A stretch of 64,000 nt of DNA from Georgenia satyanarayanai. Its GTDB lineage: Bacteria; Actinomycetota; Actinomycetes; Actinomycetales; Actinomycetaceae. The position numbers were made by a program, and so were the translations under genes. Under the pieces are notes generated by a model. It saw nothing but the letters and a program-made list of their open reading frames with translations, had not been told where the DNA came from and did not search any database. The stretch spans positions 310,001-374,000 of the forward strand of contig NZ_JAMBNZ010000001.1 in NCBI RefSeq assembly GCF_023715365.1. The letters are read 5' to 3'. Positions 16,601 through 24,280 of the stretch are shown here, piece by piece. The first letter of the stretch is position 1. Each line of letters opens with the position of its first letter.

Positions 16601-17681
16601 GCTGCGCCGCCTCCTCGACGGGCTGCTCGGCGGCGTCCGCGTCCCGGGCCGGGGCGGCCTTTGCACGGGAGCCGCGCGCGGGCACGGCGGCGGGGGCGGA
16701 CTCGGCGGGGGCGGACTCGGCGGGCGCCCCGGTGGCGGCGCTCGCGCGGCGGCTGCGCCCGCGGGCGGGCTTCTCGGGAGCGGTGTCGGCGGCGGCGTCC
16801 GTCGCCGCGGTCTTCGGGGCGGCCTCGGCGGCCACCTCCGTCGTCGCGGCGGCCGTGGTCCTGGTGGCACGGGCCTTGCGGGGCGCCTTGGCGGGCGCCG
16901 GGGTGTCGGTGCTCACCGGCGCGTCGGTGCTCTCGGCGGCGTCGCTCGCGGCGGGCTCGGGGGCGGCGGTGGTCGCCGGCACGTCGGTGGCCTTGGCGGC
17001 GTCGCTCGCGGCGGGCTCGGCGGCGGCGGGCTCGGTGGCCTTCGCGGCGTCGCTCGCGGCGGGCTCGGCGGGGGCGGGCTCGGTGGCCTTCGCGGCGGGC
17101 TCGGCGGGGGCGGGCTCGGTGGCCTTCGCGGCGGGCTCGGCGGCGGCGGGCTCGGCGGCCTTGGCGGTCCGGCGGCGCGGGGCGCGCTTGACCGGGGCGG
17201 CGGCCTCGGCGGCGGGGGCCGTCGCCTCGGCGGCGGGGGCCGTGGCTTCGGCGGCGGGGGTTGCGGTCTCGGCGGCCGGCGCCTGCTCGGCAGCGGCGGA
17301 CTCGGCCGGCGCAGCGGTCTTGCGGGCCCGGGGCGCGCGCTTCGCCGGGGCGGGAGCGCCCTCCTCGGTCGCGGCGTCGTCGGCGACGGGCGCCTTGCGG
17401 GCCCGGGGGGCGCGCTTGCGGGGCGCGGCGGGGGCGGTCTCCCCCTCGTCGGTGGTCGCGTCGGTGGCGCTGGCGGTGTCCGTCGTGTCCGCGGTGGCGG
17501 GCGTCTTGCGGGGCGCGCGCTTGCGCGGCGCCTTCGCTGCCTCGGGCTGCGGCTCGGCCGCGGCCTGCGGCTCGGCGGGCGCCTGCTCGGCGGGCGCCGG
17601 GGCCGTCGTGGCCCGGGTGACGCGGCGTCGCTTGGGCTGCTCGGCGGGCTGTGCCGAACCGGCGTCAGGTGTGGTCGTCAT
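13620..17681 (-). CDS. rne: Rne/Rng-family ribonuclease with very long low-complexity arms
   Basis: 1353-residue single-strand-specific endoribonuclease for rRNA and mRNA processing. The catalytic core lies at about residues 640-1060: S1 domain (GNVYLGRVQNVLPSMEAAFV), RNase-H-like/DNase-I-like region with the metal-binding DVNTGKFTG (near 945) and IVIDFIDM, and the zinc-link CEHCGGRGF (near 1047). The N-terminal 630 residues are Ala/Pro/Glu/Thr-rich with basic KRAPRARK-type patches and acidic stretches, and the C-terminal 300 residues are similar, likely disordered RNA or partner-binding arms as in actinobacterial RNase E. The ATG at 17681 has GAGGG upstream. Confidence 0.94.
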   Translation of the reverse strand: MTTTPDAGSAQPAEQPKRRRVTRATTAPAPAEQAPAEPQAAAEPQPEAAKAPRKRAPRKTPATADTTDTASATDATTDEGETAPAAPRKRAPRARKAPVADDAATEEGAPAPAKRAPRARKTAAPAESAAAEQAPAAETATPAAEATAPAAEATAPAAEAAAPVKRAPRRRTAKAAEPAAAEPAAKATEPAPAEPAAKATEPAPAEPAASDAAKATEPAAAEPAASDAAKATDVPATTAAPEPAASDAAESTDAPVSTDTPAPAKAPRKARATRTTAAATTEVAAEAAPKTAATDAAADTAPEKPARGRSRRASAATGAPAESAPAESAPAAVPARGSRAKAAPARDADAAEQPVEEAAQPAADETAEQAPPARSRSRRPVRDDAQKLDVLASFSAAEPAATDVDEEETDEEEEDVRLPATALLFQAPDPSRARRRSRAEGGAPRRRTATTEEPAATPEEPAAEPAPAPADEPAEATDETAEATDTDSTDAESGDGNGEGGGARRRRRRGGRGRRNRGGNGRDESTDESEDSDDTEEEAAEGADAPDTDAHGADAQDDSDEADDSDDQGDSDDDGEGASRRRRRRRRSRGDDGSATSREGRAARDEITALKGSTRLEAKRQRRRDGRDAGRRRTTITEAEFLARREAVDRDMVVRERDGRTQIAVLEDGVLVEHYVAQQTQTSMVGNVYLGRVQNVLPSMEAAFVDLGKGRNAVLYAGEVNWDAMGKEGQPRRIEAALSSGDPVLVQVTKDPIGHKGARLTSQVTLAGRYLVLVPSGAMTGISRKLPENERARLKKLLKQIVPEGAGVIVRTAAEGASEEQLRADVERLTAQWAEIEAAAASTKSAPVLLKGEPELAVRVVRDVFNEDFRSLIVSGDGAWGTISTYVGQLSPDLADRMHHWTDQRDVFAEHRIDEQLAKGMDRKVYLPSGGSLVIDRTEAMTVVDVNTGKFTGSGGTLEETVTKNNLEAAEEIVRQLRLRDIGGIIVIDFIDMVLESNRDLVMRRLVECLGRDRTRHQVAEVTSLGLVQMTRKRVGQGLVEAFSEPCEHCGGRGFIVHDHPVEKGSASSAAEGEGGNRRRKQRGAAPTSGRPAEVAVPAAAPAPVSDDPEAVAAREAVKATLATIAAAAAQAHAEDEDGTSIDAAPDAAPAQQKAPAQQKAPRRERAAEPSTVPLPAARASEPASDAPRSAEEVRASLEALAAALPAGREDAAPAVEKDGAVQEAAPAEATSEAAPAEAPAKAPRARGGRRRTTAPTTAPAPAQDAAPAESAAPVKDAAPAQDAAPVTDTAPGREAAPAQAATQDAVPAKDPAPAQDPAPSADSQGAGNDAQEQSGTRKRRSRRVTSGGPITA
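16900..17275. repeat. Coding tandem repeats in the RNase N-terminal arm
   Basis: Imperfect repeats of GGCGGCGGGCTCGG(T/C)GGCCTT-type units encode AAEPAASDAAKATEP and EPAPAEPAAKATEP on the minus strand, followed by EATAPAA repeats near 17220-17270. Copy number could vary between strains. Confidence 0.75.
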
Positions 17682-18038
17682 GTGAGTGTTTCCCTCGCCG
17701 CGGTCGCCGTCCACACCACCAGCGCCGCAGCGTATTCGTCGTCACCGGCGGGAGCCGGGGACGGAAGTCATCTGTTCACGTCCTCACCGCGCCGGGTGGC
17801 ACTGCTCGGACGGCAACGGCTTCGCAGGCGCCGCTCGTCCGTCCCGGAGGACGTCCGGCGAGGCCTCCCGCCGCTTCAGCAAGCAGCGCACTCACCCGGA
17901 TGGTGAGGCGGCGCGAAGTCGAGGCGAGTACCTACGTCGTCGTCGGGCCGGTGAACGGGGTGTGGACCTGTCCCTCGACCACGAGAAGTATCGCACAGCG
18001 GGTCCCGCGCGGCGCGGAGGACACCCGGCCCGTCGCCA

Positions 18039-18051
18039 GGACCTTGGTCCC
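18039..18051 (+). promoter_or_regulatory. DevR/DosR-type binding site upstream of cydA
   Basis: GGACCTTGGTCCC is a palindrome (GGACC-TT-GGTCC) that fits the GGGAC-N4-GTCCC core known for DevR/DosR regulators. Its centre (18044.5) lies about 42 bases before the start point predicted from the -10-like TACGGT at 18075-18080, the class II position used by DevR. A DevS/DevR pair is encoded at the end of the same locus. Confidence 0.55.
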
Positions 18052-18074
18052 ACGGGGGCATTTCCCCTGATTCC

Positions 18075-18080
18075 TACGGT
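18075..18080 (+). promoter_or_regulatory. Putative cyd operon -10 element
   Basis: TACGGT fits the actinobacterial TANNNT -10 pattern and lies about 31 bases from the centre of the DevR-type box, with no good -35 hexamer, as expected for an activator-dependent promoter. Confidence 0.4.
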
Positions 18081-18126
18081 GGCGATGTGCCCGGTCGGGG
18101 CACCTTCACGACCGAGGAGACCCGCA

Positions 18127-19623
18127 GTGGAAGCGCTCGACCTGGCTCGCTGGCAGTTCGGAATCACGACCGTCTACCACTTCGTCCTCGTGCCACTGAC
18201 GATCGGGCTCTCCCCGCTCGTCGCGATCATGCACACCGCGTGGGTGCGGACCGGCAAGGCGCACTGGCACCGGCTGACGAAGTTCTTCGGCAAGGTCCTC
18301 CTCATCAACTTCGCCCTCGGCGTCGCCACCGGCATCGTCCAGGAGTTCCAGTTCGGGATGAACTGGTCGGAGTACTCCCGCTTCGTCGGCGACATCTTCG
18401 GGGCGCCCCTCGCCATCGAGGCGCTGGCCGCCTTCTTCCTCGAGTCGACCTTCCTCGGCCTGTGGGTCTTCGGCGAGGGCAAGCTGCCGCGGTGGCTGCA
18501 CAACGCGTGCATCTGGGCCGTCGCCGTCGGCACCTCGCTGTCGGCCTACTGGATCCTCGCGGCCAACTCGTGGATGCAGCACCCGGTGGGCGCCGTCTAC
18601 AACCCCGACACCGGCCGTGCGGAGCTCGACGGGGTCGGGGGCTTCCTCGAGGTGATGACGAACAACACCCTCGTCGCCGCCTACGCCCACACGATCACCG
18701 CCTCCTTCCTCGTGGCGGGCACCTTCGTCGCCGGCATCTGCGGCTGGTGGATAGTGCGTGCCACCCGCTCCGGGAACACCGACGAGGCCCGCCAGGTGTG
18801 GCGTCCCGGCGCGTACCTCGGGCTCGTCGCGACGCTCGTCGCCGGCCTCGGCGTCATCGCCAGCGGCGACGTCCAGGGCAAGCTCATGTACGAGCAGCAG
18901 CCCGGCAAGATGGCCGCCGCCGAGGCGGTCTGCCAGGGCGGGGAGGGCGTGGGCTTCTCGCTCCTGTCGATCGGCATCCCCGGCAGCAACGACTGCGAGG
19001 ACATCAAGCACGTCCTCGAGATCCCCTTCCTCACCTCATTCCTCGGCACCGGCTCCTTCACCGGCCCCGACAGCTACCTGCCCGGCGTCGCCGACGTCCA
19101 GGCCCAGCAGATGGAGCTCTACGGCGACCTCGACGGCGTGGACGAGGACACCGAGCTCTACCCCAACCTCTTCATCTCCTTCTGGAGCTTCCGGCTCATG
19201 ATCGGCCTCGCCGCCGGCTCCGCGGCCCTCGCCGTCGCCGGTTTCTGGCTGCTGCGCAAGGGCCGGATCACCGACTCCGTGTGGTTCTCGAGGCTGTGCC
19301 TCCTCGCGCTGCCCATGCCCTTCCTCGCCTCGAGCTTCGGGTGGATCTTCACCGAGATGGGGCGCCAGCCCTGGGTGGTCCACCTCAACCCGGCCAACCC
19401 GGTGGACCAGGTCATGCTCCTCACGACCGACGGCGTCTCCACCGTCGTTGCCCCCGGCACCGTCCTCACCTCCCTCGTCGTCTTCACGCTGCTGTACGCG
19501 GCCCTCGGCGTCGTGTGGTTCCGCCTCATCCGGCGCTACGTGCGCGAGGGCGTCACCCCCCTCGAGCCGGCCGGCCCCGTCGAGGACGAGCAGCCCGCGC
19601 CCACCCTGTCCTTCGCCTACTGA
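18127..19623 (+). CDS. cydA: Cytochrome bd ubiquinol/menaquinol oxidase subunit I
   Basis: 498-residue integral membrane subunit that binds hemes b558, b595 and d, oxidises quinol and reduces oxygen with high affinity. LARWQFGITTVYHFVLVPLT holds the N-terminal heme-ligand His; GNDCEDI-type Q-loop sequence and FGWIFTEMGRQPWVV near residue 395 are family hallmarks. About nine membrane helices; the Q loop is of the short type. Start GTG 18127 follows GAGGAGACCC. First gene of cydA-cydB-cydD-cydC-devS-like. Confidence 0.97.
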   Translation: MEALDLARWQFGITTVYHFVLVPLTIGLSPLVAIMHTAWVRTGKAHWHRLTKFFGKVLLINFALGVATGIVQEFQFGMNWSEYSRFVGDIFGAPLAIEALAAFFLESTFLGLWVFGEGKLPRWLHNACIWAVAVGTSLSAYWILAANSWMQHPVGAVYNPDTGRAELDGVGGFLEVMTNNTLVAAYAHTITASFLVAGTFVAGICGWWIVRATRSGNTDEARQVWRPGAYLGLVATLVAGLGVIASGDVQGKLMYEQQPGKMAAAEAVCQGGEGVGFSLLSIGIPGSNDCEDIKHVLEIPFLTSFLGTGSFTGPDSYLPGVADVQAQQMELYGDLDGVDEDTELYPNLFISFWSFRLMIGLAAGSAALAVAGFWLLRKGRITDSVWFSRLCLLALPMPFLASSFGWIFTEMGRQPWVVHLNPANPVDQVMLLTTDGVSTVVAPGTVLTSLVVFTLLYAALGVVWFRLIRRYVREGVTPLEPAGPVEDEQPAPTLSFAY

Positions 19624-19634
19624 GGAGCGCCCCC

Positions 19635-20708
19635 GTGGACCTGCCCCTGCTGTGGTTCGTGCTCATCGCCGTCCTGTGGACCGGCTACCTCGCCCTCGAG
19701 GGCTTCGACTTCGGCGTCGGGATGCTCCTGCGCACCTTCGCCCGTGACGAGCGGGAGCGCCGCGTCCTGCTGCGCACCATCGGGCCGGTGTGGGACGGCA
19801 ACGAGGTGTGGCTGCTCACCGCGGGCGGCGCGACCTTCGCCGCCTTCCCCGAGTGGTACGCGACGATGTTCTCCGGCTTCTACCTGCCGCTGCTCCTCAT
19901 CCTCGTCGCCCTCATCGTCCGCGTGTGCGCCCTGGAGTGGCGCGCGAAGATCAACGACCCGGTGTGGCGCGACCGCTGGGACCGGGCACTGACCTTCGGT
20001 TCCTGGCTTCCCTCCATCCTCTGGGGCGTGGCCTTCGCCAACCTCGTCCAGGGCATGGAGATCGAGCTCGTCGACGGCACTCACCAGCTCACCGGCGGCT
20101 TCCTCTCCCTCCTCACGCCCTTCACGCTGCTCGGCGGGCTCGTCACCCTGGGCCTGTTCCTCACCCACGGCACGATCTTCGTCGCGCTCAAGACGGCCGG
20201 CCCCATCCACGTGCGCGCCGCGCGCCTTGCCCACCGCCTGTCCATCGGCTCCGGGATCGTCGCCCTCGTGTGGGTGCTGTGGGCCCAGGCCCTCCACTCG
20301 ACGACCCTCCTCACGCTCGTGCCGGCCGCCGTCGCCGCCCTCAGCCTCATCGGCGTCATCGCCGCCACCCGCCGGGGCCGCGAGGGCTGGGCCTTCGCCC
20401 TCCACACCGTGGGGATCGTCGGCGCCGTCGCCTTCATCTTCACGACGATGTTCCCGAACGTCATGCCCTCCTCGATCGACCCGGCCTTCTCCCTGTCGAT
20501 CGCCGAGGCCGCCGCCACCGGGCCCACGCTCACCGTGATGAGCATCGTCGCGCTCGTCTTCGTGCCGGTCGTCCTCGGCTACCAGGGATGGACGTACTGG
20601 GTGTTCCGCACGCGCGTGTGGGTGAGCGACATCGTCGGTGACGAGGGGCTGCACCCCACCGAGGAGCGCGCCGAGTCGGCCGCCGGGCCGAGTGCGGGTC
20701 GCGGCTAG
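19635..20708 (+). CDS. cydB: Cytochrome bd oxidase subunit II
   Basis: 357-residue membrane partner of CydA. The N-terminus LWFVLIAVLWTGYLALEGFD followed by FGVGMLL, then GPVWDGNEVWLLTAGGATFAAFPEWYATMFSGFY in segments, are characteristic. About eight helices. GTG start 19635 is preceded by GAGGAGC; only 11 bases separate it from cydA. Confidence 0.97.
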   Translation: MDLPLLWFVLIAVLWTGYLALEGFDFGVGMLLRTFARDERERRVLLRTIGPVWDGNEVWLLTAGGATFAAFPEWYATMFSGFYLPLLLILVALIVRVCALEWRAKINDPVWRDRWDRALTFGSWLPSILWGVAFANLVQGMEIELVDGTHQLTGGFLSLLTPFTLLGGLVTLGLFLTHGTIFVALKTAGPIHVRAARLAHRLSIGSGIVALVWVLWAQALHSTTLLTLVPAAVAALSLIGVIAATRRGREGWAFALHTVGIVGAVAFIFTTMFPNVMPSSIDPAFSLSIAEAAATGPTLTVMSIVALVFVPVVLGYQGWTYWVFRTRVWVSDIVGDEGLHPTEERAESAAGPSAGRG

Positions 20709-22394
20709 GTGAAGCCCCTCGATCCCCGGCTGCTGCGCCACGCGCGGGCGGCGCGCCGCTACATCGCGCTCACCACGGTCCTCGGGCTCGCCTCGGCGGG
20801 GCTCGTCGTCGCGCAGGCGATCCTCGTCGCCGGGGCCGTCGCGCCGGTGGTCGACGGCGACGCGGGCTGGGCGGAGGTGGCTCCGCTCGTCGGGTGGTTC
20901 GCCGTCGTCGCCCTCGCGCGCGTGCTCGTCACGGTGGTCCAGGAGTCGCTGGCCCACCGCGCGGCCGCCGACGTCGTCGCCGAGCTGCGCGGGAGCGTCC
21001 TCGCCCGCGCCGTCGCCCTCGGCCCGCGGGGGCTGCGCGAGCCGACCGACGTCGTCATGCTCGTCACCCGCGGGCTGGACGACCTGGAGCCCTACTTCGT
21101 CCGCTACCTGCCCCAGCTGCTCCTCGCCGCGACGCTCACCCCCGCGACGCTCGTCGTCGTCGCGGGCCTGGACCTCGGCTCGGCGGCGATCGTCGCCGGG
21201 ACGATCCCGCTCATCCCGGTGTTCATGTGGCTCATCGGCGTCCTCACCCAGCGCTTCGCGGCGGACCGGCTGGTGGCCATGCAGCGGCTCGGCGCCCAGC
21301 TCCTCGACCTCCTCGCCGGCCTCAGCACCCTCAAGGCCCTCGGCCGCGAGCGCGGCCCCGGGACCCGGGTGCGGGCCCTGGGTGAGGCCTACACGCGCAC
21401 GACGATGAGCACGCTCAAGGTCGCCTTCCTCTCCGGCGCGGTCCTCGAGCTCCTCGCCTCGATCGCCGTCGCCCTCGTCGCGGTGACGGTGGGCATGCGG
21501 CTCGTCTACGGCGGCCTCGACCTCACGACCGCGCTGGCCGTCCTCATGCTCGCCCCCGAGGCCTACCGCCCCATCCGCGAGGTCGGCACCCAGTTCCACG
21601 CCTCCGCCGACGGCCTGGCCGCCGCCGAGCAGGCCTTCACCGTCCTCGAGCAGCCCCTGCCACCGGCCGGCACCGACCCCGCCCCCACCGTCGGCGCCCT
21701 CGTGCTCGACGGCGTGGGCGTGCTCGCCCCCGGCCGCGACGTCGTCGCCCCGGCGGGCCTGTCGGTGCGCGTCGCGCCGGGCCGCGTCACCGCGCTCGTC
21801 GGCCCCTCCGGCGGTGGGAAGACGACGACGGCGATGCTCGCCCTGGGGCTGCTGCGCCCCGACACCGGCCGGGTGCTCGTCGAGCCGGCCACGGGCGGCG
21901 CGCCGGTCGACCTCGCCGGGCTCGACCCCGCGTCGTGGCACGCCCAGGTCACCTGGGTGCCCCAGCGGCCGGTCCTCGTGCCGGGGACGGTGGCGGACGC
22001 CGTCGTCGGGGAGTCCGGGGAGGTGGACGGCCGCGCGGAGGCAGCGGCTCGCGCCAGCGGCCTCGACGAGGTCCTCGCCTCGCTGCCCCAGGGCTGGGAC
22101 ACGCCCCTCGGCCAGGGCGGCTCAGGGCTGTCGCTCGGGCAGCGCCAGCGCGTGGCCCTCACCCGGGCGCTGCTCGACCCGGCGGCGCTCGTCGTCCTCG
22201 ACGAGCCCTCCGCCCACCTCGACGCCGCCTCCGAGCAGCGCGTCCTCGACGTCGTCTCGGCGCTGCGCGACCAGGGCCGGGCGGTCCTCGTCATCGCCCA
22301 CCGGCCCATGCTCGTCGCGCTCGCCGACGACGTCGTCGAGGTGCTCAGCTCGGCGCGTGAGCCTGCTGTGGCGGCCGGTGGAGGTGCGGCATGA
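20709..22394 (+). CDS. cydD: Thiol reductant ABC exporter subunit CydD
   Basis: 561-residue fused membrane-ATPase half transporter. CydDC exports glutathione/cysteine-type thiols or otherwise supports heme insertion needed for assembly of cytochrome bd. A six-helix membrane domain (about 1-300) precedes the ATPase domain: VGPSGGGKTTT (Walker A), GLSLGQRQR (signature) and ALVVLDEPSAHLD (Walker B). The GTG start follows the cydB stop directly, with no good ribosome site, so translation is probably coupled. Confidence 0.94.
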   Translation: MKPLDPRLLRHARAARRYIALTTVLGLASAGLVVAQAILVAGAVAPVVDGDAGWAEVAPLVGWFAVVALARVLVTVVQESLAHRAAADVVAELRGSVLARAVALGPRGLREPTDVVMLVTRGLDDLEPYFVRYLPQLLLAATLTPATLVVVAGLDLGSAAIVAGTIPLIPVFMWLIGVLTQRFAADRLVAMQRLGAQLLDLLAGLSTLKALGRERGPGTRVRALGEAYTRTTMSTLKVAFLSGAVLELLASIAVALVAVTVGMRLVYGGLDLTTALAVLMLAPEAYRPIREVGTQFHASADGLAAAEQAFTVLEQPLPPAGTDPAPTVGALVLDGVGVLAPGRDVVAPAGLSVRVAPGRVTALVGPSGGGKTTTAMLALGLLRPDTGRVLVEPATGGAPVDLAGLDPASWHAQVTWVPQRPVLVPGTVADAVVGESGEVDGRAEAAARASGLDEVLASLPQGWDTPLGQGGSGLSLGQRQRVALTRALLDPAALVVLDEPSAHLDAASEQRVLDVVSALRDQGRAVLVIAHRPMLVALADDVVEVLSSAREPAVAAGGGAA

Positions 22395-24280
22395 GCCTGC
22401 TGCCCCTGTCCCCCGCCGAGCGTCGCGCGCTCCGCCGCGCCGTCGGCCTCCTCGACCTCGACCGGTGGCGCTTCCTCCTCGCCGTCCTCGCCGGGACAGC
22501 CGGGCTGGGCAGCGCCGTCGGCCTGTCCGCGACCGCCGCGTGGCTCATCGCCCGCGCCTCCCAGATGCCGCCGGTCCTCGAGCTCGGCGTCGCCTCGGTG
22601 GCGGTGCGGACCTTCGGGATCGCGCGCGGCCTCATGCGCTACGTCGAGCGGCTCGTGTCCCACGACGTCGCCCTGCGCGGGATGGCCACGCTGCGCGAGC
22701 GCGTCTACACGACCCTCGCCGACGCCCCCACCGACGTCGTCTCCGCGCTGCGCCGCGGGGACGTGCTCGCCCGCACGGGTGCCGACGTCGACGCCGTCGG
22801 GGACGTCGTCGTGCGCGCCCTGCTGCCCGCCGCGGTGGCCGCCGCCGTCGGGGTCGGCACGGTGACGCTCGTCGCGTGGCTCCACCCCGGGATCGGCGCG
22901 GTTCTCGCGGCGTGCCTGCTCCTGGCCGGCGTGGCGGGGCCGCTGCTCACCGTGCGGGCCGCACGCCTCGACGAGCTCGCCCAGGCGCGGGCGCGCACCG
23001 AGCTGACCGCCGGGGCGATGGCGATGGTCGAGGGCGCCGCCGAGCTCACCGTCTCCGGTCGCCTCCCCCGCGCCCGCGCCGCCCTCGCCGGCACCGAGCA
23101 GCGCCTGGCCCGCGCCAAGGACGCCGCAGCCCGCCCCGCCGCGCTGGCCGCCGGCACCGACCACCTCGCCATGGGCGTCGCGGTCCTCGCGGCACTCGTC
23201 CTCGGTGTGCACGCGACGGTGGCCGGGACGATGGAGGCGGTGGAGCTGGCTGTCGTCGTCCTCACCCCGCTCGCGGCCTTCGAGGGCACCGCCCTGCTCG
23301 GGCCGGCCGCCGTCCAGCTCGTCCGGTCCGCCGAGGCGGCCGTGCGGGTGACCGAGCTGCTCGACGGCGCGGGTCCTGGTCGCGGCGCCGCGGGCGACCC
23401 CGCGGGTGCGGGTCGCGCCTCCGCGGGCGACCCCGCGGGACAGGCCGACGACGGCGCGCGTGCGGCGGCCGCCGGCGCGCCGCGGGCCGCGACCGGCGCG
23501 GGCGAGGACCCTGCGGCCGAGGAAGCGCGCGCCGCCGACCCGCCCGTCCTCCGGGCCCGGGACCTCGCGGTGGGCTGGCCGCGGACCGGCGTCGTGGCCG
23601 AGGGGCTGGACCTCGAGCTGCGGCCCGGACGCAGCGTCGCCGTCGTCGGCCCCAGCGGGATCGGCAAGACGACCCTCCTCCTCACCCTCGCGGGCCTGCT
23701 CCCGCCGCGGGGCGGTGAGGTCCTCCTCGGTGCGTCCCCCGTCGCGGGGCTGGACCGGCGGGCCGTGAGCGGCGCCGTCGTCCTCACCGCCGAGGACGCG
23801 CACGTCTTCGGCACGACCGTCCTGGAGAACCTCCGGGTCGCCCGCGGCGACGTGAGCCCCGCGGAGGCCGTCGAGCTGCTCGCCCGCGCGGGACTCGCCG
23901 AGTGGCTCGCCGCCCTGCCCGACGGCGTCGACACCCTCCTCGACAGCGACGCGACGTCCCTGTCCGGCGGCGAGCGCCGCCGTCTCCTCCTCGCCCGCGC
24001 CCTCGCCAGCCGAGCCACGCTGCTCCTCCTCGACGAGCCGGGCGAGCACCTCGACCCGGACACCGCCGACCGCCTCGTCGGAGACCTCCTCGGAGCCCGC
24101 GACTCCGGCCGCGGCATCCTCCTCGTCACCCACCGGCTCGCGCCGCTGGCCGCGGCGGACGAGGTCGTCGTGCTCGGCGCGTCAGGCGGACCGGCTACCG
24201 TGCTTGCGAGAGGAGCTCACGAGCACCTCCTGCGGACCGTGCCCAGCTACCGGTGGGCCGTGGAACAGGAGGCGCGGTGA
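22391..24280 (+). CDS. cydC: Thiol reductant ABC exporter subunit CydC
   Basis: 629-residue partner of CydD, start overlapping its stop (ATGA). The membrane domain includes GLSATAAWLIARASQMPPVL and FGIARGLMRYVERLVSHDVA, typical of CydC; the ATPase domain holds GPSGIGKTT, SLSGGERRRLL and LLLLDEPGEHLDPD. An unusual Ala/Gly/Asp-rich linker of about 60 residues joins the two domains and contains a short internal duplication (AAGDPAG/SAGDPAG, about 23389-23442). The last bases hold AGGAGG, the ribosome site of the next gene. Confidence 0.94.
   Translation: MSLLPLSPAERRALRRAVGLLDLDRWRFLLAVLAGTAGLGSAVGLSATAAWLIARASQMPPVLELGVASVAVRTFGIARGLMRYVERLVSHDVALRGMATLRERVYTTLADAPTDVVSALRRGDVLARTGADVDAVGDVVVRALLPAAVAAAVGVGTVTLVAWLHPGIGAVLAACLLLAGVAGPLLTVRAARLDELAQARARTELTAGAMAMVEGAAELTVSGRLPRARAALAGTEQRLARAKDAAARPAALAAGTDHLAMGVAVLAALVLGVHATVAGTMEAVELAVVVLTPLAAFEGTALLGPAAVQLVRSAEAAVRVTELLDGAGPGRGAAGDPAGAGRASAGDPAGQADDGARAAAAGAPRAATGAGEDPAAEEARAADPPVLRARDLAVGWPRTGVVAEGLDLELRPGRSVAVVGPSGIGKTTLLLTLAGLLPPRGGEVLLGASPVAGLDRRAVSGAVVLTAEDAHVFGTTVLENLRVARGDVSPAEAVELLARAGLAEWLAALPDGVDTLLDSDATSLSGGERRRLLLARALASRATLLLLDEPGEHLDPDTADRLVGDLLGARDSGRGILLVTHRLAPLAAADEVVVLGASGGPATVLARGAHEHLLRTVPSYRWAVEQEAR

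Larger units (their letters stand above)
17682..18126. other. Intergenic region between the divergent RNase and cyd genes
   Basis: 445 bases without a convincing gene; reading frames here are short, arginine-rich and lack family features. It should hold the RNase promoter (minus) and the cyd operon promoter (plus). The only distinct signals I see are the DevR-type box and a -10-like element in the last 90 bases, plus the cydA ribosome site GAGGAG at 18115-18120. Confidence 0.7.

Noticed and set aside
14502-17906. Long open frame on the plus strand opposite the RNase gene
   Set aside because: It is Gly/Val/Leu-rich nonsense produced by the high-GC complement of the Ala/Pro-rich arms; the minus strand holds unmistakable RNase E/G motifs.
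17682-18126. Rex operator (TTGTGAANNNNTTCACAA) before cydA
   Set aside because: I looked for it because Rex controls cyd in Streptomyces, but no matching palindrome is present.
18087-19634. Possible fused upstream extension of cydB overlapping cydA in another frame
   Set aside because: The extension is arginine-rich shadow sequence; cydB has a normal N-terminus at GTG 19635 with a ribosome site.
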